DNA from: Thermodesulfobacteriota bacterium
GTDB taxonomy: Bacteria; Desulfobacterota; Desulfobacteria; Desulfobacterales; Desulfosudaceae
Assembly (NCBI GenBank): GCA_040753795.1
Contig: JBFMDX010000015.1
Location: forward strand, 1 to 64,000
Length of the DNA: 64,000 nucleotides
Reading direction: 5' to 3'
Shown here: piece after piece, positions 1 to 8,497 of the stretch
Position numbering within the stretch: the first letter of the stretch is position 1
Layout of the letters: each line of letters opens with the position of its first letter
Notes under the pieces: model-generated
What the model saw: the letters and a program-made list of their open reading frames with translations, nothing else
Database searches by the model: none
Told to the model about the DNA's origin: nothing
Made by a program: the position numbers and the translations under genes

Positions 1-9
1 TGCAAATGA

Positions 10-669
10 GTTCTATCGGGGGGCAACAAAACAAGGGGGGTAAAAAAGAGGTCTTTATGGGGGACTCGCATCAGAATATATCCGGGCCAATACTACGATG
101 CCGAGACGGGGCTGCATTATAACGGGTGGCGGTATTATGAGCCGGGGACGGGGAGGTATTTGAGGAAGGATCCGATAGGGATCAAGGGCGGGATAAATCT
201 TTACATTTATGTAAAAGATAATCCCGTAAAGATTATTGACTTCAATGGGGGCTGGAGCGTTTCTGGAGGAGGATATGCTGGCGCTGGAGCTGAGTTCTCT
301 TTTAATTATGACACTTGTTGCGAAGATGGAAAAACAAAAAAGGTCGCTTCTCTGACTTCATGTGTTGGATTCGGTGTTGGTACCTCAGCGAAAACGAAAT
401 TTGAATTGCCACCTATCCTCCCGTCTTTGCCACTATCTTCTAATGTTGGTAATAGGGGCAATAAATGCCCGAAGACCGGTGATGTCTATTTAGAAAAATC
501 ATTAGCATTAGGTTATTATATAGGCGCTGCAGGTGCAGTCCGAATTGGGCGAGATTTTGTGGAAGCTGAGGCATCAGCTGCTTTAGTAGTTGGAGCTGAA
601 GTAGTTCCGATTAAAGCATGCGCTATTAATGTACTATGGAAAAAGACTATTAATGATTGTTGTAATTAG
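10..669 (+). pseudogene. RHS-repeat protein, orphan C-terminal fragment with variable tip
   Basis: The frame is open from base 10 and has no credible start codon, so this is a 5'-truncated RHS/YD-repeat gene rather than a full CDS. Bases 90-250 encode the end of the RHS core: [11 protein letters not shown], then [10 protein letters not shown] and [12 protein letters not shown]. In RHS proteins this core closes the shell around a C-terminal toxin. The following tip of about 135 residues is glycine-rich and cysteine-containing, AT-rich compared with the core, and matches no toxin family I recognise. A small membrane protein gene follows at once, the usual place for an immunity gene. A frame-linked upstream RHS gene outside the window is unlikely because of the stop at 7-9. 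It may be a silent tip cassette used for recombination. Confidence 0.75.
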
Positions 670-698
670 AATAGAAAATGGCGGAGGCGGAAACAATA

Positions 699-1118
699 AT
701 GGTAAAAAATGATGCGGGGAGTATTTATGGGCTATTCTTACTAAGCTATTCTGCTCTTTTGTTTTTGATATATTTAACTATGAGCGCTTTGGGGGTAATA
801 GTTATTTCTGTTTTTAACTCAATGGTTGAGGTTGGTTTCTCAGAGATACTATTCAAGGCAGTATTTTATAGTGCAGTGATAATTTTCATAGTGTATCTCT
901 TATCTAATATCATACTCAATATCTTTTATTATTATAAATACCTTAATAATAAGAAAAAAATGAGTAGTGGAGAAACATTCTTTTCAATAATTATTAAGCA
1001 TCCTTTTTTTTGTAACACTTACTACTTCGATGAATTTTATGGACGGTATCTCCCATATATTCTATATCGATTTTTGGGGAAGTTCCTTATAGAATCTAGA
1101 AATAAGATCGTGAAATAG
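699..1118 (+). CDS. Small integral membrane protein, candidate RHS immunity protein
   Basis: About 139 residues with two strongly hydrophobic stretches (roughly residues 7-40 and 48-80) and a basic, Tyr/Phe-rich C-terminal half, so an inner-membrane protein with a cytosolic tail is likely. I chose the ATG at 699 because a GGAGG lies about 11 bases upstream; an earlier ATG at 678 would put that sequence inside the gene. It starts 29 bases after the RHS tip ends and shares the tip's AT-rich composition, which is the normal arrangement for a toxin and its cognate immunity gene. No family is recognised, so the immunity role is inferred from position alone. Confidence 0.6.
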   Translation: MVKNDAGSIYGLFLLSYSALLFLIYLTMSALGVIVISVFNSMVEVGFSEILFKAVFYSAVIIFIVYLLSNIILNIFYYYKYLNNKKKMSSGETFFSIIIKHPFFCNTYYFDEFYGRYLPYILYRFLGKFLIESRNKIVK

Positions 1119-1245
1119 TTGGTGCGCGGGTGGCACCGGCAGTGTCCTAATCACCAGATCTTAACACAGGTAGTGTCCAGAATTTTTCGCACTTTCTAAT
1201 GACCATATGATAGCCCAGCATTCTGTTGGGTTGGAGTTTCCAGAG

Positions 1246-1275
1246 AGCCCCAGGGTGTCATGACACCCTGGGGCT
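1246..1275. repeat. 30-bp perfect palindrome, copy 1
   Basis: AGCCCCAGGGTGTCA is followed directly by its exact reverse complement. It lies just past the transposase stop codon on the minus strand, where a transcript hairpin or terminator would be expected, but no clear U-tract follows. The equivalent palindrome in the neighbouring copy has a paired base change. Confidence 0.7.
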
Positions 1276-1281
1276 TCGCCG

Positions 1282-1380
1282 TCAGGCGGCGGCCTTGTCA
1301 ATTTCCTGTAAACGATCCATATTCAGATATCGAGTGATTCCCCATTTACTCCCGGCAATGTAACGGAGCCGGGCCGCTGG
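1282..1380 (-). pseudogene. IS256-family transposase, C-terminal remnant (copy 1)
   Basis: On the minus strand this encodes the last ~32 residues of an IS256/Mutator-type transposase: ARLRYIAGSKWG, then RYLNMDRLQEI and a stop at 1282-1284. This C-terminal signature is characteristic of the family. Nothing upstream of 1380 continues the frame because the next tandem copy begins there. It cannot encode an active transposase. Confidence 0.7.
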
Positions 1381-1454
1381 TAGTGTCCAGAATTTTTCGC
1401 ACTTTCTAATGACCATATGATAGCCCATCATTCTGTTGGGTTGGAGTTTCCAGA

Positions 1455-1486
1455 AAGCCCCTGGGTGTCATGACACCCAGGGGCTT
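1455..1486. repeat. 32-bp perfect palindrome, copy 2 (compensatory change)
   Basis: AAGCCCCTGGGTGTCA is followed by its exact reverse complement. Relative to copy 1, A in the left arm is T and the matching T in the right arm is A, so pairing is kept. This supports selection on, or template-based correction of, a hairpin structure. Confidence 0.7.
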
Positions 1487-1493
1487 CGCCGCG

Positions 1494-1673
1494 TCAGGCG
1501 GCAGCCTTTTCAATTTCCTGCAAACGATCCATGTTCAAATATCTTTTGGTTCCCCATTTACTCCCGGCAATGTAACGGAGCCGGGCCGCTACCAGCATCA
1601 AGGCTGATTGCCCGTCAGGAAACGCACCGACCACTCGCGTCCTGCGCCTAATCTCACGCATGATCCGCTCCAG
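1494..1673 (-). pseudogene. IS256-family transposase, C-terminal remnant (copy 2)
   Basis: The minus strand encodes about 59 residues of an IS256-family C-terminus: ERIMREIRRRTRVVGAFPDG, then LMLVAARLRYIAGSKWG, then YLNMDRLQEIEKAAA and a stop at 1494-1496. The reading stops matching near 1673, where sequence from a different IS begins, so the catalytic DDE part is absent. It is a dead remnant left at the junction of two mobile elements. Confidence 0.8.
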
Positions 1674-1908
1674 AGGGCAAAGAGGATTTCCGGGTTTTCA
1701 ATCAGAGATTTTGCTTTTGCAGGCAGGTTGAGGGCGGTCGCCGATGGTTTTTCGGATGAGTTGGCAAAGGCCGTCGGCGGTTATAGTTGTTTAGCGGATG
1801 TGCGGCTTTTTTTTATGGCGGCTGTTGTCAGGCCGCCTTTTTTACATGGTAGTTGTTGAGCAGGCCGCCGAGCCATGATTCACGGCAAACATCTTCCGGG
1901 TCGACAGG
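1671..1908. repeat. 3' end of integrase-core IS, degenerate copy (R1)
   Basis: This stretch aligns by eye with 5826-6050 at roughly 80% identity, sharing for example ggatgtgcggcttt and ccttttttacatggtagt. The minus strand encodes the last residues (GGLLNNYHVKKAA, stop at 1828-1830) of the same transposase that is more complete at 5980-6558. The noncoding part, 1671-1827, is the downstream end of that IS. Confidence 0.7.
1828..1908 (-). pseudogene. Integrase-core transposase, last ~26 codons
   Basis: The minus strand reads PEDVCRESWLGGLLNNYHV then KKAA and a stop, nearly the same as the C-terminus of the transposase at 5980-6558. All catalytic residues are missing. Confidence 0.7.
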
Positions 1909-1935
1909 TCCCTGCCTCATGAAACGGAAGAGACG

Positions 1936-3024
1936 TCAGCCCGTTTCCGATCCATTCGGCATTTTTCCCGCAAACGGCCTTTTGCCAAAAGTATAGTAAG
2001 TTCCCTTGCCGGCGCCTTGCTGCCGCAGATAATCGTTCGCGACCAACTCGCGCAGCCTGACTTTAATCGTGTTCCGATTGGCCCGGGTAATTGCATGAAG
2101 GTCAGAAATCGATGCCCGACCTTGTTCCTTCACAATTTCCAAAATCCGGATTGAAAGCTCCAGCAACTTGCTCAGGGCTTCTTCCCGCTCAACCTTCTGC
2201 GCCAGGCTATCTTTCTGTTTCTTGAGGCACTTTAAAAAAAAGAGCAGCCAGGCCGAAAGCTCTGCGTCACCCTTGCCAATAGTTTTCTGGGCTTTCCGTA
2301 AAGCCAGATAATACCCTTCCTTGTTTTGTTCGATAACACTTTCGAGCGAGCTGTAAGGGACATAAAGATATCCGTTTTTAAGCAAGAGCAAGGTGGTAAG
2401 TATCCGTGCCAGTCTGCCGTTGCCGTCCTGAAAGGGATGAATCGCCAGAAAATGCACCACAAAAATTGCCGTTACCAGGAGCGGGTGCATTCGGTTCTCT
2501 TTAAAACAGCTTTTAGCCCATTGAACCAGGGCCTCCATTCTGGCAGGTGTTTCAAAGGGTGAGGCTGTTTTGAAAATGATTCCCAGACTTTTCCCGTTTT
2601 GATCAAAAGCTTCCACGTGGTTCGGCAGTTTTTTGTATTCTCCCCGATGCCGGATATCTTTTGAACTGAACTGCAAAAGAATCCGATGCAATTGTTTGAT
2701 ATGGTTCTCCGTCAGCTGTATGTCCTCGTAAGATTCAAAAACAAGGTTCATGGCCGCGGCATATCCGGCAACCTCCTCTTCGTCCCTGCTGCGAAAAGAA
2801 CGGGTATCAAGCCCGGCCAGCAGGGCTTCGACTTCCTGATCGGTCAGCTTGACTCCTTCGATCCGGGTCGATGAACCGATCGACTCGATGGTGGCTATTT
2901 TTTTGAGGGTATTCAGCCGGTCCGGGGCCAGATTACCTATAGCTCGCCATGTCCCTTTAAACTCATCAATTTCAGAGATAAGCCGCAATATATCATTTGT
3001 GATATTAACGATCGGCTCTTTCAT
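1936..3024 (-). CDS. Fic family protein with N-terminal inhibitory helix and C-terminal winged helix
   Basis: A 362-residue protein. The Fic core has the complete active-site motif HPFQDGNGR (residues ~196-204), which in this family usually transfers AMP from ATP to a target protein hydroxyl. An inhibitory helix motif [S/T]xxxE[G/N] is visible near residues 52-57 (STRIEG), which places it in the class with self-inhibition from the N-terminal side. The last ~80 residues look like a DNA-binding winged helix, so it may repress its own gene or act as a regulator. I chose ATG 3024 because GGAAAGGGAC precedes it; a longer frame to 3168 would run into the RHS junction. It lies between IS remnants and an RHS fragment on the opposite strand and has lower GC than the RHS core, consistent with transfer. 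The target is unknown. Confidence 0.9.
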   Translation of the reverse strand: MKEPIVNITNDILRLISEIDEFKGTWRAIGNLAPDRLNTLKKIATIESIGSSTRIEGVKLTDQEVEALLAGLDTRSFRSRDEEEVAGYAAAMNLVFESYEDIQLTENHIKQLHRILLQFSSKDIRHRGEYKKLPNHVEAFDQNGKSLGIIFKTASPFETPARMEALVQWAKSCFKENRMHPLLVTAIFVVHFLAIHPFQDGNGRLARILTTLLLLKNGYLYVPYSSLESVIEQNKEGYYLALRKAQKTIGKGDAELSAWLLFFLKCLKKQKDSLAQKVEREEALSKLLELSIRILEIVKEQGRASISDLHAITRANRNTIKVRLRELVANDYLRQQGAGKGTYYTFGKRPFAGKMPNGSETG

Positions 3025-3097
3025 CTTGTCCCTTTCCAATACCCATAAAGATACCCGTATATACCCAAAAAAACGTGACCTGTCAATATGGCAATAA

Positions 3098-5191
3098 CAA
3101 CATAACAACCAGCCGGCCGGCAACCTGACGGCCATTGACGAGGCCGCCGGCCACCGCCGGGAATACACCTATGACGCGGCCTGCCAGATGAGCGCCGCCC
3201 GGTATTACGGCCCGTCCGACCATACCACCCCGGTCAAAACCGTGACGTTCACCTATGACGCCCTGGGCAACCTGCTCACCTGGGATGACGGCACCTGTTC
3301 CGGCGCTTACACTTATGACGCGCTGGGCCGCAAGCTGTCCGAGACCGTGGATTACGGGGCTTTTAGTCTCTCCTACGGCTACACTTACTACGCCAACGGC
3401 CTGAAAAAAACCTTCACCGGCCCGGACAACACCACCCACCAGTACACCTATGACGAGAACAACCGGCTGGTCAGCACGTTTATCCCGGGCCAGGGCTACA
3501 TCACCGACACCTTTGACGCCGAGAACTGGAACAGCCCGGCGGCCACGGCCCTGCCCGGCGGGACCACCGCGACCTTCACCTATGACGGTCTCATGCGGAT
3601 CAAGTCCATCACCGCCAACGACCCCACCGGCAACCCCCTGATGAGCCGGTCTTATGAATATTCTCCATCCGGCAACCTGACCGCAAAAACCACCGAGGCC
3701 GGCAGCCACGCGTTCCAGTACGACCTGCTGGACCGCCTGACCCAGGCTTCCTCGTCATCCTCCGGGGAAACCAGCATCGACGAAGCCTACACCTATGACG
3801 CCGACGGCAACCGCCTGACCTCGGCCGACCGGAACGGCGCCTGGGCATACAACGAAAACAACGAACTGTTGTCCATGCCGCCGTCATCTTCCTCCTCTAC
3901 CGGGGGGGCCAGTTACACCTACGACGACAACGGCAACCTGACCGGCAAGACCGTGGACGGGGTCACCACCGGCTACGTCTATTCTCCGGACAACCGGCTG
4001 ATCCAGGTCTGGAACGGCCAGCCCGGCTCCGGCACCCTGATCGCATCCTACGGTTACGACCCATTCGGCCGGCGCCTGTGGAAAGAGGTTGACGGGGTAA
4101 GGACCTGTTTCTTATACTCGGATGAAGGCCTCATCGGAGAGTACACCGCCGCCGGCGCGGAACAGAAAACCTACGGCTGGCGTCCGAACACCCTCTGGGG
4201 CACGGACCCGCTCTTTCTCAAGACAGGGGGCCAGTATTACTGGTTCCAGAACGATCACCAGGGCATCCCCCAGAAACTGGTCATGTCCAACGGGTTGGTG
4301 GCCTGGGACGCCCGGTACGACGCGTTCGGCAACGCCCAAATCACCGCCACGGGCCTGGTCAACAACCTGCGCCTGCCCGGCATGTACGCCGACACCGAAA
4401 CCGGCCTGTACTACAACTACCAGCGCTACTTTGATCCGATCGCCGGCCGCTACATCACCGCCGATCCGTATCAGGACAGCCTCAACCTGTATGTGTACTG
4501 CTACAACAATCCGGGGAGATTGATCGACCCGTTCGGGCTGTGCGCGCTGAGGGGGCTGTTCGGTTCGTTTACGCTGGGTTTTATTGACGATGCATTAAAC
4601 TTCATAATGCGTATCGGGGCAAGGGCCTGGGATTGGTGGAATGACCAGGCATTGATGATCGGCGAGTTTTGGCTTAGCAGGCTGGATAGTGTTCAAGCGT
4701 GGCTGGATGCAATTGGATGGTTCGACCCAACCGGTCTTGCGGATGCGACCAATGCGTTTATTTATTTGCTTCGGGGGCAATTTGGGTATGCAATAATATC
4801 TGGTATCTCCATTGTTGGCGGAGATATCGTCAAGGGGCTGAAATACGGGGGGAAGGCCGCTAGTGCTTCAAAGAGTGGAGGGCGTTTAGGAAGTCAAATA
4901 ACCCGCCAGCATGTTTCTGATGTAGCAACAGAAATGGAATCAAGAGGATGGGAAATTACTCATGGCGGCGGACGTTATCCTGAGGAATATTTGCCCGGGC
5001 CTGGCGGTGCACGAAAAGGGTCCTCCTATCCTGATATCAGTGCAACAAAAGACGGGCGTACTCTCCGAGTCAATACAGTAGACACATACGCTGATGGTGT
5101 AACGCCGACAACGCGGGAAGCCACCAATGCTACTCGCATACGAGAACAAACCGGAGAACACCTGCTACTTGTGCCGAAACCCAAACCTTAA
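3098..5191 (+). pseudogene. RHS/YD-repeat protein, 5'-truncated, with nuclease-like C-terminal toxin tip
   Basis: The frame is open from 3098 (stop at 3095-3097), but the first codons match the middle of a YD-repeat array and there is no start signal, so the N-terminus is missing. Many YD repeats follow (TYDALGN, TYDENN, TYDDNGNL). The core ends with GRYITADPYQ and LYVYCYNNPGRLIDPFG near base 4535. Composition changes from GC-rich to AT-rich at about 4560, where the tip starts. The last ~100 residues contain GSSYPDISATKDGRTLRVN and HLLLVPKPKP, which resemble restriction-endonuclease-fold toxins found on RHS and CDI proteins; I cannot confirm the fold. An immunity candidate starts 14 bases downstream. 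The Fic gene on the other strand abuts the broken 5' end. Confidence 0.8.
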
Positions 5192-5205
5192 TATTAGGTG
5201 ACCTT

Positions 5206-5712
5206 ATGGCAAAAAATCTTACTCCTTTTTTTGCTACAGAAAACGATTTGAACTCATTACTTGAACGAGTGTCGTCAAAGCGAGCTATTCAGATTATTCC
5301 ATGTGGTTTATTTGATGCACCTGAGATTAAACCATCAACTGAAGTTTCAAAACTCAATCCGGGCTCGAATTATCTGGTAGCAGATCGTAATCTTTCTGTC
5401 GAAATAAGAGCTGTGCCTCAACGCAAAGGTGGAGAGAAGTATGCTGTTGATCAACTATCAAATCAAAAGACTGTAGTATTGCGACCTGGTGGATTAGTTG
5501 ACGCTCGTTGTTTAATTGCCGGACAAATCGGAACCACAATCGAAGAAACGACTTCATTGGAAATCTACAAATTATTTGTGTCTGAGCTACGCAGGCAATT
5601 TATAAAGATTAAATCCTATTATGTCGGGCAGGAAGCTTCCAGTTTACTCGATAAAGGAATTAGGTTGACTGCAAACCCAAAGTCGCCGATGACATATGAT
5701 CTTGTTCGTTAG
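5206..5712 (+). CDS. Hypothetical soluble protein, candidate immunity protein for the RHS tip
   Basis: 168 residues, no signal peptide or membrane segment. It starts at ATG 5206 behind AGGTGA, 14 bases after the RHS tip stop, and has the same low-GC composition as that tip. I recognise no family. Cytosolic soluble proteins in this position usually bind and neutralise the nuclease encoded just upstream, so an immunity role is likely but inferred from position. Confidence 0.65.
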   Translation: MAKNLTPFFATENDLNSLLERVSSKRAIQIIPCGLFDAPEIKPSTEVSKLNPGSNYLVADRNLSVEIRAVPQRKGGEKYAVDQLSNQKTVVLRPGGLVDARCLIAGQIGTTIEETTSLEIYKLFVSELRRQFIKIKSYYVGQEASSLLDKGIRLTANPKSPMTYDLVR

Positions 5713-5825
5713 TCGTTATTCCCTGTACTATACAAAAATTCATACGGACTAAAAATTAGGCCTATCAAGGGCTTAAGGCAGAAAATCAGATCAGAATCTC
5801 ATCCGTTTTTGGAGGGCGTGGAGCA

Positions 5826-6050
5826 GGGCAAAGAGAATTTTCGGGGTTTCAGTCAGAGATTTTACTTTTGCAGTCAGGGCGAGGGCGTTTGCCGATGGTT
5901 TTCCAGATAAACTGGCAAAGACTGTCGGCGATTGTCGTTGTTTAATGGATGTGCGGCTTTGGTTATAAAGCGGCTGTCGTCAGGCAGCCTTTTTTACATG
6001 GTAGTGATTGAGCAGACCTCCGAGTAATGATTCACAGCAAACATTTTTCG
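5826..6050. repeat. 3' end of integrase-core IS (R2), partner of 1671-1908
   Basis: This is the downstream end of the IS whose transposase is at 5980-6558, repeated in degenerate form at 1671-1908. Bases 5713-5825, between the immunity gene and this repeat, show no gene, repeat or regulatory site I can support. Confidence 0.7.
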
Positions 6051-6573
6051 GGTGGGCCGGTTTTTCCGGATAATCAAATCCCTCCGGTATGAGATTGTCG
6101 ATGCCCTGGTGCGGCCGCTGCCGGTTGTGATGAGTTTCGATACAGCGCAGGACGTGACGAAAATGCTTTCCTCCCAGGGGGATGATGTTATCCAGGGTTT
6201 CTCTGGCTTCCCGGACAAACCGTTCCGCATAGGCGTTACACATGGGGGCATGGGGCGGCGTTTTGACGATTTTGATGCCGTCGGTCTTGATGATGAAATC
6301 AAACGGCAAAAAACTGGCGTCACGGTCGTGAATGATATAGCGGCAGGAGGCCTTGTCATCGGCAAATTTCATGGACAGGTTTCTGGCCTGCTGCTGCATC
6401 CAGGCGGAGTCCGGGTTGGGCGTACAGCCGGCAATATGGACGCGGCGGGTGCCAAGGTGGATGAAAAACAGCACGTAAAAAGTGACCAGCCCGGTTTTTG
6501 TCCAGACCTCTTCGGTAAAAAAGTCAGTGGCCCAGGCAACGTTCAGGTTGGATTGGGAGTTTCGGGGACACAA
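5980..6573 (-). pseudogene. Integrase-core (rve, DDE) IS transposase, N-terminus lost
   Basis: About 190 residues of an integrase catalytic core. The first Asp is in ATDFF, the second in IIHDRD and the Glu in AYAERFVREARE, with plausible DDE spacing; the C-terminus is GGLLNHYHVKKAA. The usual N-terminal helix-turn-helix half is absent. The frame runs upstream into a 20-base sequence (6559-6577) that also flanks the RAYT gene, so the 5' half was replaced by that element. Only a TTG could serve as a start and it lies within the foreign sequence. The catalytic triad is intact, but without the DNA-binding half it is probably inactive. Confidence 0.75.
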
Positions 6574-6577
6574 TACT
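6559..6577. repeat. RAYT-associated end sequence, copy 1
   Basis: The sequence agtttcggggacacaatact is repeated at 7540-7559 just upstream of the RAYT gene. Here it cuts off the 5' end of the integrase-core transposase. It is probably one end of a RAYT-mobilised element. Confidence 0.6.
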
Positions 6578-6686
6578 AAATTAAGCCCGGCCCGGGGGCG
6601 CCGTGCAGCTCTCCTGGGCGGCGGCTACCGGCTTTACCGGGGTACGGTCCACAACACGAATTCCAGTACAATTCCAGTACCAGTAA

Positions 6687-7298
6687 CCGGAATTCCATAT
6701 CCTAAAAAGTGAGACCGGGCTGCATTACAATAAGTATAGGTTCTATGATCCTGAGGTCGGGAGGTATCTGAGGAAGGATCCGATTGGGTTAGAAGGGGGG
6801 ATGAATCTTTTTGTTTATGTTTCAAACAATCCAATGAACTTTATTGATCCGCAAGGGACTGAGTCACTAACAACTTACGATCCTATTACAGAACTTTTTA
6901 TTAAACAAAATAAACCTGAACCGCTTTCACCTGCGCCATCGGCAGGCACCAGAATTCCGGGAGGTGAAGCAGGTAATGCATTGCAGTGCTTAGTAAAATG
7001 TTTAGGATACAGTGTCAGTCTAATGGTAACTGGTGGCTCAGAGTGCACACTTCAGGGATTTCATACACCAACCAGTAAGACGCCTAATAGCAAGCATTGT
7101 ACTGAACAAGCATTTGACCTAAGTCCTAGCTCCGTTCGTGGCCCAGGGGAAAAGAGAGTATTGTGCTGTGCAATAACGTGTGGAATTAAGTATGCTAAGT
7201 ATGAACCACGACCAGCCCACTATCATTTTCAGACTGTAAAAGAAAACACGCGAGGGATTTTGCCTAAAGAAGAAGAATGTTGTCCAATATATCGTTGA
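6687..7298 (+). pseudogene. RHS C-terminal fragment with peptidase M15-like tip
   Basis: No start codon; the frame opens after a stop at 6684-6686 and within a few codons matches RHS core sequence: ETGLHYNKYRFYDPEVGRYL and then NLFVYVSNNPMNFIDPQG. The tip of ~150 residues has NSKHCTEQAFDLS and PAHYHF, matching the SxHxxGxAxD and HxH zinc-binding pattern of M15/VanY-type D,D-peptidases. Such a domain could cut peptidoglycan cross-links in a rival cell. The tip is unusually Cys-rich (CC appears repeatedly), suggesting an oxidising destination such as the periplasm. The fragment has no N-terminal half, so it is a stored tip or a relic. Confidence 0.75.
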
Positions 7299-7396
7299 GA
7301 TTAGTGCGTGATTATCGAAAACACATTGTCTTCAAATCTATTATTATAGGTCAATTCAGATAAGGTTGGTTTGAGAAACAAAAAGGTGAACTTAAT

Positions 7397-7606
7397 ATGA
7401 AAAAAACGGGGGGGCGATCTAAGGGTAATAGCTGTATTAAACTCTTATTTATTTTAATTCTACTATTGTTATGGATTGTCACTGTTAATGGAGAAACTTC
7501 AGATCTACCGAAGGTACCATATCACGACTGGGGAGCAACAGTTTCGGGGACACAATACTTAATTATTAAGCTTTTGCATGTCACCGTTTTTCCCGTTTTT
7601 CTTTGA
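7397..7606 (+). pseudogene. Short membrane-anchored protein truncated by RAYT-flanking sequence
   Basis: Starts at ATG 7397 behind AGGTGA. It begins with a basic segment and one hydrophobic helix (residues ~14-30), then a short periplasmic part. From base 7540 the frame reads into the RAYT-associated end sequence, so the native C-terminus is lost and the last ~20 residues are foreign. Its place after an M15-type tip suggests a former periplasmic immunity protein. Confidence 0.55.
7540..7559. repeat. RAYT-associated end sequence, copy 2
   Basis: agtttcggggacacaatact, the same 20 bases as at 6559-6577, about 85 bases upstream of the RAYT gene. It interrupts the small gene starting at 7397. Confidence 0.6.
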
Positions 7607-7643
7607 TTGACAGTGGCGGGGGCGTAAGGGTACTGTTCATTTC

Positions 7644-8327
7644 ATGGCCAGGATGGCAAGAGTCATAGCGGTAGGGATGCCGCATCATATCACGCAGCGT
7701 GGCAATCGGCGCCAGCAAACTTTTTTTTCCAAGGAAGACTATACCGCCTACATCGAGCTGATGGCGGAGTGGTGCGTCCGGCATGCCGTGGATATATGGG
7801 CCTATTGTCTGATGCCCAACCATATCCATCTTATCGCCGTGCCTTCAAATTTGGAGGGCCTGCGGCGGGCCATAGGCGAGGCGCACCGGCGGTATACGCT
7901 CAGGATCAATTTTCGGAAAGGCTGGAAGGGGTATCTGTGGCAGGGCCGGTTTTCTTCTTTTGTGATGGACGAGCGCTATGTGCTGGCCTGCGCCCGCTAT
8001 GTTGAAAACAATCCTGTCCGGGCAAGGCTGGTAAAGCAGCCGGAACAATGGCCTTGGAGCAGCGCGGCGGCTCATATCGCCGGGGAAAACGACCAGCTGG
8101 TGAATGTCGCACCGATGCTTTCGCTGATCCGGAGCGATTGGCGGCAATTCCTGGCCGGCGCTTTACTGACGGAGGAAATGAGGGAAATCCGGAAACATGA
8201 ACGAACCGGCCGGCCTCTGGGCAATGCCGGGTTTGTCGAGGGGCTGGAAGAAAAGCTCGGTGTGGCCTTAAAGCCTGGTAAACGGGGGCCGAATCGGGGA
8301 CATGGCACTTCATCCTCTGGTGACTAA
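7644..8327 (+). CDS. REP-associated tyrosine transposase (RAYT, Y1_Tnp domain)
   Basis: 227 residues of the Y1/HuH single-strand transposase family. It begins MARMARV and has the family's PHHITQRGNRRQ segment near residue 12-23, the HuH metal-binding motif within MPNHIHLIAVP (~residues 58-68), the Tyr-containing ARYVENNPVRA helix (~residues 116-126) and PWSSAAAH. RAYTs are domesticated IS200/IS605-like enzymes that mobilise short palindromic REP sequences by cutting single-stranded DNA through the tyrosine. All key motifs are present, so it could be active. The upstream 20-base end sequence occurs twice locally and truncates two unrelated genes. Confidence 0.9.
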   Translation: MARMARVIAVGMPHHITQRGNRRQQTFFSKEDYTAYIELMAEWCVRHAVDIWAYCLMPNHIHLIAVPSNLEGLRRAIGEAHRRYTLRINFRKGWKGYLWQGRFSSFVMDERYVLACARYVENNPVRARLVKQPEQWPWSSAAAHIAGENDQLVNVAPMLSLIRSDWRQFLAGALLTEEMREIRKHERTGRPLGNAGFVEGLEEKLGVALKPGKRGPNRGHGTSSSGD

Positions 8328-8366
8328 TTGGGTTGTCCTTTATATTTTCATATTTACAGAAAGGCC

Positions 8367-8480
8367 ATGATGAACGTCATGAATACCAGGCAGAAATTCT
8401 GGCGCCAGGTTTTGAATATCTACGTCGAACAGAGAGTCACAAGAATCCAGGCAAGAGTTCGGCGTAATCATGGCACATAG
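8367..8480 (+). CDS. Possible 37-residue basic peptide
   Basis: A short frame starting ATG 8367 behind cagaaagg and stopping at 8478-8480, 17 bases before the metalloprotease gene. It is Arg-rich with no recognised domain. It may be chance; support is limited to the start signal and position. Confidence 0.25.
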   Translation: MMNVMNTRQKFWRQVLNIYVEQRVTRIQARVRRNHGT

Positions 8481-8497
8481 TCGCCAAAGGTGTTTTG

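Larger units (their letters stand above)
1171..1590. repeat. Tandem ~210-bp duplication of an IS256-type element end
   Basis: Two adjacent direct copies, 1171-1380 and 1381-1590, each begin with tagtgtccagaatttttcgc and end with gagccgggccgct. They differ at scattered positions. Each copy carries the last codons of an IS256-family transposase on the minus strand, followed by a long perfect palindrome. The shared start may be the terminal inverted repeat of the element. The second copy continues into more transposase sequence and the first does not. Confidence 0.75.

Noticed and set aside
1436-1859. Short plus-strand frames across the IS remnants
   Set aside because: They run antisense to clear transposase C-termini on the minus strand.
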